A model generated the notes under the pieces. That model made no database searches. It was not told the DNA's origin and saw nothing but the letters and a program-made list of their open reading frames with translations. This document shows positions 41,817 through 53,450 of a stretch of 64,000 nt of DNA, in pieces. Origin of the DNA: SIG77 sp045589595 (GTDB lineage: Bacteria; Verrucomicrobiota; Lentisphaeria; Victivallales; UBA1829); contig JAZNPK010000010.1 in NCBI GenBank assembly GCA_045589595.1, positions 1 through 64,000 on the forward strand. The letters are read 5' to 3'. Made by a program: the position numbers and the translations under genes. The first letter of the stretch is position 1. Each line of letters opens with the position of its first letter.

Positions 41817-42713
41817 TCAATAGTCCGTGTAGTAATATTCTTTGACAAAGAACTTTTTTGTCCGCCGGTCGTAAGGGAGATAACCCGGCCAGGAAAGTTC
41901 CACATAAACCCGGCGCCAGAGTTCTTTTTCGGAGCGCGGCGCTGTTGAGCCGTCACTGAATTTGATTTTATCCGTGAACGTATTGCCTTCCGATTGCGTA
42001 TAATCATAGGGGACGACACCCATGGGGATCTCACGGTTGAAACGGATCTGATTCCCGTGGGAGTCATAACCGATGGTTTCCTTGTTCTGGACGCCGCCGC
42101 TGCCGTACGCTTTGATGGCATCAAAACGATCTGCAAGGTCAATTTCCACCGGCGTCACAAAAATACGGAAGCCGACGATCGCCACCGGGGGCGAGATCTC
42201 ATTATCCGGCGTTTCCTTGAAGAACAGCAGTTTGTTGCGGTCGCCGTTGATGGAGATGCAGCCGCCTTCATCGGAGCCGTACAGACAGTACAGATCTTCC
42301 CCCATGTAGGACTTTAATTTTTCGAGCTGGGTACGGTCTGTCCGTCCCTTCAGGAACAAATCATTTTTCAGCACATCTTCATCCAGAAGTCTGTCCTCTT
42401 CGGTGTCGCCATCGCCTTCCGATTTCAGGACAGCGCAGAATTCATTCATCAGATCTTCTTTGTCCTTATTGCTCAGAACGCCGTTGCGCTCGATCTTTTT
42501 GAGCAGGACCGGCTGCTGGACCAGACGATCCATCTCTGCAAAAAGAAGTGCCGCAGAGTCCGCCAGATAAGTGTCAAAGGATGTTGTTTGCGCGGTTTTC
42601 AATGCATAAGGCAAAATCGTCATAACGCCAACGACTCCAACGGCAGTCACCCCCAACGCCAGAGAGACTTCCACCAGATTGAAGAACCGTTTGAGCTTTC
42701 TTTTAAGCTTCAT
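41817..42713 (-). CDS. Pseudopilin-like protein (GspI/PilV type)
   Basis: 298 residues from ATG 42713 with AAAGG upstream. After a Lys/Arg-rich leader (KLKRKLKRF) comes FNLVEVSLALGVTAVGVVGVMTIL, with the EVxxAL pattern of GspI/PilV minor pilins. The residue before the cleavage site is Phe rather than Gly. The rest is a soluble domain of about 265 residues, longer than normal GspI (about 120). It is the first gene of the seven-gene minus-strand operon running down to 31819. Confidence 0.75.
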   Translation of the reverse strand: MKLKRKLKRFFNLVEVSLALGVTAVGVVGVMTILPYALKTAQTTSFDTYLADSAALLFAEMDRLVQQPVLLKKIERNGVLSNKDKEDLMNEFCAVLKSEGDGDTEEDRLLDEDVLKNDLFLKGRTDRTQLEKLKSYMGEDLYCLYGSDEGGCISINGDRNKLLFFKETPDNEISPPVAIVGFRIFVTPVEIDLADRFDAIKAYGSGGVQNKETIGYDSHGNQIRFNREIPMGVVPYDYTQSEGNTFTDKIKFSDGSTAPRSEKELWRRVYVELSWPGYLPYDRRTKKFFVKEYYYTDY

Positions 42714-42764
42714 AGCTGCACCTTTCATCGGGTATATTCTATTTTCTGACAATATATCACCGTA

Positions 42765-42793
42765 TATATACCACAACTTTCGCTATTAAGCAA
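42765..42793 (-). promoter_or_regulatory. Promoter of the pseudopilin operon
   Basis: On the minus strand, TTGCTT (plus-strand 42788-42793), a 17-bp spacer and TATATA (42765-42770), about 50 bases upstream of the ATG at 42713. Confidence 0.5.
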
Positions 42794-42864
42794 GCGGAAA
42801 ACGATTTTTTTTCAGTATTTTTTTATTATAGATGTAAGAAAGTAGGTCGATCGTGTCTGAAAAC

Positions 42865-42900
42865 GCAAAAAACCGCACCTCCGATCGACGGAAGTGCGGT
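42865..42900 (-). terminator. carB terminator
   Basis: On the minus strand, an 11-bp stem with one mismatch (ACCGCAC 42872-42878 with GTGCGGT 42894-42900, TCCG/CGGA inside) is followed by six T. It lies 27 bases past the carB stop. Confidence 0.88.
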
Positions 42901-42927
42901 CTTGTGCGGTCGATCCGCAGAACGCTG

Positions 42928-46146
<3,219 letters not shown>

Positions 46147-46196
46147 GACAAAGATCTCCTTCCACAGATGTTTTTTTGAATTTTTCAGACCGCTTT

Positions 46197-46226
46197 GTAA
46201 TATGCCACTTTTTTTGATTTTTTCAA
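46197..46226 (-). promoter_or_regulatory. carB promoter
   Basis: On the minus strand, TTGAAA (plus-strand 46221-46226), an 18-bp spacer and TATTAC (46197-46202). Confidence 0.5.
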
Positions 46227-46307
46227 GCCGGATTATGAAAATATACAGAAGGATTTTGTTTTTATGCGAAAGAATTATTTTTTTCAGAACTTTGATACTG
46301 ATTATAC

Positions 46308-46336
46308 TGGAAAAATGTTCTGTCATGTGCTATATT
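46308..46336 (+). promoter_or_regulatory. hisD-hisC promoter
   Basis: TGGAAA (46308-46313), a 17-bp spacer ending in TGTGC, and TATATT (46331-46336). The -10 context TGCTATATTA is the same as at the tRNA-Thr and guaB promoters. The start codon is 39 bases on. Confidence 0.45.
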
Positions 46337-46374
46337 ATTGCGTCATTTATTTTTTTTGAAAGGATAAACCGAAA

Positions 46375-47676
46375 ATGCTCACTGTTCTGCGGAATGATCC
46401 GAAACGCGCTGATCTGCTCGACGCATTGTATTGCCGTCCCGCATGTCCTGCCTCAGTCGAAACGGCTGTCGCAGAGATCATGGACGACGTCCTGAAAAAC
46501 GGCGATGAAGCCATCTGCCGCTATCTGAAAAAATTTGACGGCGTAACGCTGTCTCCTTCAGAATTTCTTGTTTCTGACGATGAGATCGCCGAAGCGGAAA
46601 AACTGGTGGACCCCGCCATGAAACGCGCCATCCGGCACGCACTCGCCAATATCCGGGCGTTCACGAAAAAAACACTGCCCCGCAACTGGAAATTTTCGCC
46701 CCGCAAAGGCGTGATCCAGGGGGAACGGTTCACCCCGATGGAACGTGTGGGCTGCTATGTTCCGGGCGGGACAGCGCCGCTGGTCTCCACTTCGATCCAT
46801 ACCGTCGGGATCGCCAAAGCCGCCGGTGTGCGTGAGATCATTGCTGCAACTCCGCCCATGAAAAACGGAAAAATCAATCCCGCCACGCTTTATGCACTCA
46901 AAACGGCGGGCGCAACAGAGATCTGCAAACTGGGCGGTGCATACGCGGTTGCCGCTCTGGGATACGGCACAAAGACCATCCGCAAAGTGGAAAAACTGGT
47001 CGGTCCCGGCAATGCGTATGTGGCTGCTGCAAAGAAACGGGTCTATGGTTCCGTTGCCATCGATATGGTGGCAGGTCCTTCCGAGATCATGGTGATCGTT
47101 GACAAAGATGCCGATCCGGTTTTCGCAGCGGCGGATATGCTGTCGCAGGCAGAACACGGCTCCGGTCTGGAACAGGCGGTTTGTGTGTCCGATTCCGCAG
47201 AAATGCTGGAGGCGGTCAAGGCGGAATATCTGCGCCAGAAAGCTTCACTGACCCGGCAGGGACCCATTGAAAAAGTCACGGAAAACGGGATCTTCTTCAT
47301 TGAAGCTGCCGATATGGATGACGCGGCGGAGATCGCATCCTCTTACGCGCCGGAACACCTGGAGATCCAGACCGCATTCCCCGAAAAAGTTGCGGCGAAA
47401 GTCCGGGCTGCCGGTGCCATTTTCCTCGGTGCATGGACGCCTGAGCCTGCCGGTGATTTTACTTCCGGACCCAGCCACGTTCTGCCCACTGCCGGTACAG
47501 CAAAGTTCTTCCACGGGATCTCCGGTGCCGATTTCATGCGCCGGAGCAGTATCATCAAATATACAGAAAACGCTCTTCTTGCCGAAGTCGATGACATCGC
47601 CCGGTTTGCCCGGATGGAAGGTTTGGATGCTCACGGCAGAAGCGCAACCGTCAGACGCGACCGCGAAATCAAATGA
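46375..47676 (+). CDS. hisD: Histidinol dehydrogenase
   Basis: 433 residues. It oxidises L-histidinol to L-histidine in two NAD-dependent steps, the last reactions of histidine synthesis. Family marks: CYVPGGTAPLVS, MLSQAEHGSG (zinc ligands Gln/His), YAPEHLEI with the catalytic Glu-His, and TSGPSHVLPTAGTA. The start is ATG 46375 with AAAGGA 10 bases upstream. hisC follows 12 bases later. The rest of the histidine pathway is elsewhere. Confidence 0.97.
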   Translation: MLTVLRNDPKRADLLDALYCRPACPASVETAVAEIMDDVLKNGDEAICRYLKKFDGVTLSPSEFLVSDDEIAEAEKLVDPAMKRAIRHALANIRAFTKKTLPRNWKFSPRKGVIQGERFTPMERVGCYVPGGTAPLVSTSIHTVGIAKAAGVREIIAATPPMKNGKINPATLYALKTAGATEICKLGGAYAVAALGYGTKTIRKVEKLVGPGNAYVAAAKKRVYGSVAIDMVAGPSEIMVIVDKDADPVFAAADMLSQAEHGSGLEQAVCVSDSAEMLEAVKAEYLRQKASLTRQGPIEKVTENGIFFIEAADMDDAAEIASSYAPEHLEIQTAFPEKVAAKVRAAGAIFLGAWTPEPAGDFTSGPSHVLPTAGTAKFFHGISGADFMRRSSIIKYTENALLAEVDDIARFARMEGLDAHGRSATVRRDREIK

Positions 47677-47688
47677 GGCAGGTGTACT

Positions 47689-48768
47689 ATGGATGACCAG
47701 AACAAAACCTATGTTTCCTATTTCCGCCCGGAGATCGATGCCATGGAAGGGTACACCCCCGGTGAACAGCCGAAGGTGAAGGATATTCTGAAACTCAATA
47801 CCAACGAAAGTCCCTATCCCCCGGCTCCCGGCGTGAAAAAGGCTCTGGCGGAATTTGATACGCAGGATCTCCGGCTCTACCCCGATCCGGTCGCGCTGTC
47901 TGTCCGTTCCGAAATCGCCGCCATGCTGGGGCTGTCCTCTCACGATCAGGTGATCGCCGGCAACGGATCGGATGACATCCTCAACATTGCCATCCGCTGT
48001 TTCTGCGATGCGACCCGTCCTGTGGCGGTCCTGGATCCCAGCTACTCTCTCTACACGACACTTGCCGCGCTTCAGGGTGCTGAATGTATCAAGATCCCGC
48101 TGAATACCACCGACTTCTCCCTGCCGGATGATCTTCTGGCAAAGGCGGAGCGGGCGAATCTGCTGATCATCACCCGCCCCAATGCGCCTACGGGCAATTC
48201 CTTCCCGAAGCGTACGATCGATGCCATCTGCCGGGATTTCAAGGGTGTGGTGCTGATCGATGAAGCTTATGCGGATTTTGCGTCTGACACCTGTGCTGAT
48301 TTTGTGAAGCGTCACAACAACGTGATCGTGGCGCGGACCTTTTCCAAGAGCCGCAGTCTTGCCGGATTGCGTTTCGGTTATGCGATCGCCTGCCGGGAAC
48401 TCATCGACGGGCTTATGAAGATGAAAGATTCCTACAATGTGTCCATGCTGACACAGCGTCTGGCATTGGCGTCTCTCTGGGACAGACGGTACTTCAATGA
48501 ATGTATCGCCAAAATCAAACTGGCGCGGGAAATGCTCTTCGTCGGGCTGCTCGATCTCGGGTTCCGGGTGATCGAATCGGAAACAAATTTCCTTTTCGCA
48601 TCTCCGCCGGATGGTGACGGACTTGCCTACTTCCGTAAACTCCGGGAAAACAATGTGATCGTCCGCTACTTCCCCGGACCTGTTACCGGAAAATTTGTCC
48701 GGATCTCCATCGGTACGGAGCAGCAGGTATCCAAAGTATTCATGCTGACCCGCAGTTTTTATTCCTGA
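47689..48768 (+). CDS. hisC: Histidinol-phosphate aminotransferase
   Basis: 359 residues. A PLP enzyme of fold type I that transfers an amino group from glutamate to imidazole-acetol phosphate. LNTNESPYPPAPGV is the conserved N-terminal substrate segment, RPNAPTGN and DEAYADF bind PLP, and the PLP Lys is in TFSKSRSLAGLRFGYA, followed by the C-terminal phosphate-binding Arg in FVRISIGT. It is co-transcribed with hisD. Three further genes follow closely on the same strand and may share the transcript. Confidence 0.95.
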   Translation: MDDQNKTYVSYFRPEIDAMEGYTPGEQPKVKDILKLNTNESPYPPAPGVKKALAEFDTQDLRLYPDPVALSVRSEIAAMLGLSSHDQVIAGNGSDDILNIAIRCFCDATRPVAVLDPSYSLYTTLAALQGAECIKIPLNTTDFSLPDDLLAKAERANLLIITRPNAPTGNSFPKRTIDAICRDFKGVVLIDEAYADFASDTCADFVKRHNNVIVARTFSKSRSLAGLRFGYAIACRELIDGLMKMKDSYNVSMLTQRLALASLWDRRYFNECIAKIKLAREMLFVGLLDLGFRVIESETNFLFASPPDGDGLAYFRKLRENNVIVRYFPGPVTGKFVRISIGTEQQVSKVFMLTRSFYS

Positions 48769-48790
48769 CGGGGGGAGGGAGGACGCCGCT

Positions 48791-49519
48791 ATGAGATCCT
48801 GTCTGTTTCTTCTGATACTGACCCTGATCTGCTGCGGATCGTTGTCTGTACCCCTGTACGGTGAAGTTTATTCTCTCTGGCCGTTTTCCGGCAGCGGCAG
48901 CTCCGCCGAAACCCTTTCCGGTGCAGAGCCGCGGAATTTCTGGAAGGAAAAAATCCGTGTCAACGGCACGGATATGGAGCTTGAGATCTTTCTGCTGGAA
49001 CGGACCTTGAAAGATGTTGCCGGATCACTCCGCAAAGATTCCGGCAGAAAACAGAATGTGTATGCCGCGGGAAACTCTCTGCTGGTGGAGGAAGCGGAAA
49101 AAAACGGATCGGTCAAACGGACATTCTATCTGGAATTGCCGGGTGTTCATTCTCTGCTGCAGTTTCAGATGATCCTGCCGCCGGGCCGCCGGACAGCCAC
49201 ACGGAATGACTGGACAAAGGAACTGCCGCTCATTGCTGATGCTGAGGATATGACCTGCATGGAATTTCCGGTCCGCCGCGCAGTTTTCGGTGCGTTCCTG
49301 CTGAAAAATGCAACGGTGCCCCAGGTGTTGAGCGATCTGACCGTGCGGATCAGAGCCATGGGCTGGGAGCAGGTCAGCCGGGAAGCGGATGATGTTTTTA
49401 CCGGATCCGGCGAAGTTTTTCTGAAACACGATCCTTATTCTATTATGATCCTCGGCGTAACTGCCCACAACGATGGTGTCCGGGTTTCCATGTATTCCAG
49501 ACCTATTGAGAAAAAATAA
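48791..49519 (+). CDS. Exported protein of unknown function
   Basis: 242 residues from ATG 48791, with GGGAGGGAGG upstream. Residues 1-25 are a signal peptide (FLLILTLICCGSLSVPLYG). The mature part mixes beta strands and helices with no motif I know. It starts 22 bases after hisC and is followed 15 bases later by the lipoprotein hydrolase, so it is probably an envelope partner of that enzyme. Function unknown. Confidence 0.7.
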   Translation: MRSCLFLLILTLICCGSLSVPLYGEVYSLWPFSGSGSSAETLSGAEPRNFWKEKIRVNGTDMELEIFLLERTLKDVAGSLRKDSGRKQNVYAAGNSLLVEEAEKNGSVKRTFYLELPGVHSLLQFQMILPPGRRTATRNDWTKELPLIADAEDMTCMEFPVRRAVFGAFLLKNATVPQVLSDLTVRIRAMGWEQVSREADDVFTGSGEVFLKHDPYSIMILGVTAHNDGVRVSMYSRPIEKK

Positions 49520-49534
49520 GCGGGGACTGCGCCT

Positions 49535-51424
49535 ATGAAAATTTCTTCCTGCGTATGGCTGACGGGTCTCTGTGCCGCGTTGTTGCTGACGGGCTGTCTC
49601 ACGCCGGATCCCTCGGTCAGAGTCGCGGATCCGGAAGATCGCAGCGGGTATTATGAGCAGGCGATGACCCGGAGCGGCGGTTATTCTTTCCGCACCATGA
49701 ATTTTCTCCGGGCCAATCTGTTTCTGGAGATGCTGCAGGAATCACCCCGGGAATTGCTCCGGACACTGGAAGGGATCCAGCGGAGTTGGACCGGTGATAT
49801 GCCGGAGATCATGTCCGACATCTGTTTCAATGTGGCGGAACACCTTCCGGATGAAGATGAAGCGGTATCTTTTTATCTTTCCGCCGCCATGTACGCCTAT
49901 GATGAATTGTTCGGCGCGCCGTCTGCGGAACAGAAAAATGAAAAGTTTGATCCGTCCCGCTGTCAGCTTCTTGTGCGTTACAACGCATCTGTGGCGCAGA
50001 TTTTTGAATACATCCGCCGGAATGGATTGTTGAAACGGGATTCTTACGAACTGAAAAATGCCACCGGTGTCCGGCTGCGGTTCGGAAAAACAGTCACTGA
50101 ACTGCCTTACGGCGATGATTATGAGGATCTGCTGCCTTGCTCCACATTTCAGGTCTATGATATGCAGTTGATCAATCAGCGGTTCGGTGTCGGTGTGCCG
50201 ATGATCGCGCTCGCCCGACCCGAAAACCGCGGAAAACTGGTGCGTATGTCCCCCAGTCTGCCGATGCCGGCAACGCTGGTGCTGAAACTGGACAGAAAAA
50301 AGAACAGCGATAGCGTGGATGCAGTATTTCATCTTTATGATACATTTGTAAAAGAGGAGATCAAGCTCGCGGGCGACACGGTCCCGCTGGCATTGGATTA
50401 TTCCACGCCGCTGGCTTCTTTTGATCACTACAATGTTTTTATGACGAAAAATCTGATCCAGTACATGCTGGATCCTGCATCCGGCACAAGGACCACCGGT
50501 CTGTATCTGCTGGAACCGTATAATCCGGACAAGATCCCGGTGGTATTTGTTCACGGTCTGATGTCGGCGCCTGTCACATGGGTCAAAATGCTGAATGTGC
50601 TGCGTCATTATCCCCGTCTCCGCAGTAAATATCAGTTCTGGTTTTTCAAATATTCCAGCGGCAATCCGGTCCTTGCCTCAGCCGCCACGCTCCGGGATGC
50701 GTTGAACGAAGCGGAAAAAACATTTGCCGTAACGCCGGAAGCCAGAGCCACTTTCAACCGTATGGTCCTGGTGGGACACAGTATGGGCGGTTTGATCTCA
50801 AGGGTGGTAACGCAGGACGATCCGGAATATTTTGTGGAGAGTTACACCGGCGAGCCGTGGGAAACATTTTCAAAACAGCTTTCTCCGGAGGAAATCGCCG
50901 GATTTGAAAAGATTTTCTTCAAAAAGCCGCCCTATATCAGCCGTCTGGTGATGATGGCGGTGCCGCATCGCGGGTCCAGTATGGCGAAATGGTCTGTTGC
51001 ACGGATCGGCAGCAACCTGATCCGGATCCCCGGCGATGTGCTCAAGCAGTCGGCTCTGATTTTTAAAACGCTGCTCCGTATCAGAGAAAAAGACAGTTCC
51101 GGGGATTACTGGCGGGCAATGGTCTTTACCGGGATCGACAATCTTGATCCCGACAACCGGTTTATCACCATTCTTTCCGGATCGCCCTTCGCATCGGACA
51201 TCCCCCGTCATTCCGTGATCGGCAACAATGAGCGTGACGGCGTTCCCGGCGGCACAGATGGCGTGGTCCCGTACACCAGTTCCCATGTGGATGGTGTTGA
51301 AAGTGAATGGATCGTGAAATCGGGACACAGTGTTCATCAGAGTCCGGCGGCGATCCGCATCCTTGCCCGGATCCTTCATCAGCATCTGGAAGAAAACGGA
51401 AAGAACGTCAAGGTGAAAAAATGA
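49535..51424 (+). CDS. Lipoprotein alpha/beta hydrolase (lipase-like)
   Basis: 629 residues. Signal peptide with lipobox LLTGC (lipidated C21), so membrane-anchored outside the cytosol. The N-terminal 300 residues are an unassigned domain. The C-terminal half is an alpha/beta hydrolase: oxyanion motif VFVHGLMSAP, nucleophile S416 in GHSMGG, candidate acid Asp in DGVVPYTSS and His in SGHSVHQSP. PGAP1/lipase-type esterases and triacylglycerol lipases share this pattern. It overlaps the next small gene by ATGA and follows an exported protein gene. Confidence 0.85.
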   Translation: MKISSCVWLTGLCAALLLTGCLTPDPSVRVADPEDRSGYYEQAMTRSGGYSFRTMNFLRANLFLEMLQESPRELLRTLEGIQRSWTGDMPEIMSDICFNVAEHLPDEDEAVSFYLSAAMYAYDELFGAPSAEQKNEKFDPSRCQLLVRYNASVAQIFEYIRRNGLLKRDSYELKNATGVRLRFGKTVTELPYGDDYEDLLPCSTFQVYDMQLINQRFGVGVPMIALARPENRGKLVRMSPSLPMPATLVLKLDRKKNSDSVDAVFHLYDTFVKEEIKLAGDTVPLALDYSTPLASFDHYNVFMTKNLIQYMLDPASGTRTTGLYLLEPYNPDKIPVVFVHGLMSAPVTWVKMLNVLRHYPRLRSKYQFWFFKYSSGNPVLASAATLRDALNEAEKTFAVTPEARATFNRMVLVGHSMGGLISRVVTQDDPEYFVESYTGEPWETFSKQLSPEEIAGFEKIFFKKPPYISRLVMMAVPHRGSSMAKWSVARIGSNLIRIPGDVLKQSALIFKTLLRIREKDSSGDYWRAMVFTGIDNLDPDNRFITILSGSPFASDIPRHSVIGNNERDGVPGGTDGVVPYTSSHVDGVESEWIVKSGHSVHQSPAAIRILARILHQHLEENGKNVKVKK

Positions 51425-51777
51425 ATGGCAACGGTGGAAAACTGATCTGGATCTTCGGGATCGCGGCGGCGGTGATCTTTGCCGCATCCGGCATCGGCAG
51501 CTGGTTGACGCATAAAGAACTTCTGGAGTATCACAATTCGCAGTTCCGGACCGTTCAGACGCTGCTCCCTGCCGGTGCTTCGTGGGGGGCCTGTCAGGAC
51601 GCCCTGAAAGAAAAAAGTTTTGTTGTCACAGAGGAAAGTCCTTCCGTATTTCTGATCGTCTGGAATACGCCGGAGGAATCAAAACGCCTTCAGAACAAAA
51701 GACTTGGCGTGCCTCTTGCCGCACGGGTGGAACTGGATGGGGCTGGAAAAGTCCTTTCCGTTGACGGTGTTGAGTGA
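51421..51777 (+). CDS. Small membrane-anchored protein
   Basis: 118 residues from ATG 51421, which overlaps the stop of the lipoprotein hydrolase gene by four bases. A single N-terminal membrane span (LIWIFGIAAAVIFAASGIGSW) is followed by about 90 soluble residues without a recognisable motif. Translational coupling suggests a helper of the hydrolase or a member of the same envelope function. Function unknown. Confidence 0.68.
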   Translation: MNGNGGKLIWIFGIAAAVIFAASGIGSWLTHKELLEYHNSQFRTVQTLLPAGASWGACQDALKEKSFVVTEESPSVFLIVWNTPEESKRLQNKRLGVPLAARVELDGAGKVLSVDGVE

Positions 51778-51783
51778 GCCATT

Positions 51784-53355
51784 ATGTTTGTGTCTGTTGA
51801 AAAACTGGTTCTTTCCGCCGCCCGTCTGCCGGAATCCATTGATCTTGAACTGACGGATCATATTGCGCGGCATCTGAAAATCAAGCCGGGGCAGGTCCGT
51901 TCCTACCGGATCCTCAAGCGCAGTCTGGACGCCCGGAAAAAGCCGGATGTGAAGATCCAGTACCGCCTGACTGCCGAGTTGGATGACCGGGCGTGTCCCG
52001 CCGGAGTCGAACCGGTTGCCGCTCCGGAAAAAACGATCCCTTTTGAACCTGTCAACCGCCGCACATTGAAACACCCCGTAGTGGTGGGAGCCGGTCCCGC
52101 CGGATTGTTTGCCGCCTATACTCTCGCTCTCGCGGGCGCGGAACCTGTCGTGCTGGAGCGGGGCAGGGATGTGGTCCGGCGCAAAGCGGACATCGATGAA
52201 TTTTTTGCCATGCGGCATTTGAATACGGAAAGTAATTTTCTTTACGGCGAAGGCGGAGCAGGGACGTGGTCCGACGGCAAACTTTACACACGGATCCGGG
52301 ATCCTCGTATGGATTTTGTCATGCGTTCTTTTGTGGATTGCGGCGCGCCGGAACAGATCCTGTATTTCAGTCATCCCCATCTGGGCAGCGACCGTTTGCC
52401 GGGGATCGTATCTGCGCTCCGGAACAGGATCATTGCGCTGGGCGGTACATTCCGCTGGGACAGCCGGGTGAAAGATGTGATCATCCGTGAAGGGACCTGC
52501 CGCGGTGTGGTCCTGGACAGCGGGGAGACGATCGATGCGCCTGCAGTTCTTATCGCGTCAGGTCACAGCGCCGTGGATCTGATCCTCGGTCTCACGAAAA
52601 AAGTGCCGTACCGCCTGAAGGGATTTCAAACCGGTATGCGGATCGAACATAAACAGCGGTTCATCAACCGGATGCAGTTCGGGATGGAACGCCCCTGTGC
52701 GGCTCTGGGCGCGGCGGAATACAACCTTGCCATGTCGCCCCCGGACGGCGCGGCGACTTTCTGTATGTGTCCCGGCGGCGAGATCATCCCGGCTGTCTGC
52801 GAACCCGGAACGCTCTGCACCAACGGAATGAGTCTTTACGCGCGGTCCGGTATCTTCGCCAATTCAGCCGTCATTACCACACTGAACGGAGAAGATTTTG
52901 CCTCGGCGGAAGATGCTTTTGCTCTTCTTGCGGGTCTGGAACGCCGTGCTTTTGAAGCCGGCGGCATGGATTATACCGCTCCGGCACAGTCCGCCGCCTG
53001 TTTCCTTGATGGCGAAACGGGGCATATCAATGACGAAACATCTTATCGGCTGGGTCGCGTTCCGGCGCGTCTGGACAGGATCCTGCCGGATAAGGTGACG
53101 TCGATCCTGCGGCGTGCGCTGCTGCGGTTCGACCGTTTGATGCCGGGCTTCATCCGTGATGGCGTCTTTACCGGCGTGGAAACAAGAGTTTCAAGTCCGG
53201 TCCGGTTCGACCGGGACCCTGTTACGCTTGCTTCTTCCGGCTGCCGGGATCTGTATCTGGCAGGGGAGGGTGCCGGAATGGCTGGCGGGATCACATCCGC
53301 CGCCGTGGACGGGGTGCGGCTCGCTGCCGCCATGCTGGGGATGACAGCGGATTGA
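51784..53355 (+). CDS. FAD-dependent oxidoreductase, COG2509 type
   Basis: 523 residues. An N-terminal domain of about 80 residues (SYRILKRSLDARKKPDVKI) precedes the FAD Rossmann motif VVVGAGPAGLFAAYTLA, then NFLYGEGGAGTWSDGKL, and the late FAD contact LAGEGAGMAGGITSAAVDG. This matches the widespread uncharacterised FAD-dependent dehydrogenases of COG2509. It has no membrane span. The reaction is unknown. Its start lies 6 bases after the small membrane protein stop, so it is probably the last gene of the hisD-started run. Confidence 0.85.
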   Translation: MFVSVEKLVLSAARLPESIDLELTDHIARHLKIKPGQVRSYRILKRSLDARKKPDVKIQYRLTAELDDRACPAGVEPVAAPEKTIPFEPVNRRTLKHPVVVGAGPAGLFAAYTLALAGAEPVVLERGRDVVRRKADIDEFFAMRHLNTESNFLYGEGGAGTWSDGKLYTRIRDPRMDFVMRSFVDCGAPEQILYFSHPHLGSDRLPGIVSALRNRIIALGGTFRWDSRVKDVIIREGTCRGVVLDSGETIDAPAVLIASGHSAVDLILGLTKKVPYRLKGFQTGMRIEHKQRFINRMQFGMERPCAALGAAEYNLAMSPPDGAATFCMCPGGEIIPAVCEPGTLCTNGMSLYARSGIFANSAVITTLNGEDFASAEDAFALLAGLERRAFEAGGMDYTAPAQSAACFLDGETGHINDETSYRLGRVPARLDRILPDKVTSILRRALLRFDRLMPGFIRDGVFTGVETRVSSPVRFDRDPVTLASSGCRDLYLAGEGAGMAGGITSAAVDGVRLAAAMLGMTAD

Positions 53356-53389
53356 AGGTGTTATATTTTAAAAAAATTCTGTTTCCGGA

Positions 53390-53417
53390 TTGCAATACGC
53401 TGATCTTGTTGTATCTT
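53390..53417 (+). promoter_or_regulatory. Promoter for the RicT-like gene
   Basis: TTGCAA (53390-53395), a 16-bp spacer and TATCTT (53412-53417), 33 bases before the ATG at 53451. Confidence 0.45.
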
Positions 53418-53450
53418 ACCGGAGTAAACTTATTGATTTGGAGCTGAAGA

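Noticed and set aside
46147..46326. N-terminal extension of carB to 46326
   Set aside because: The 60 added residues are Lys/Ile/Phe-rich translation of an AT-rich promoter region; AAGGAG directly precedes ATG 46146.
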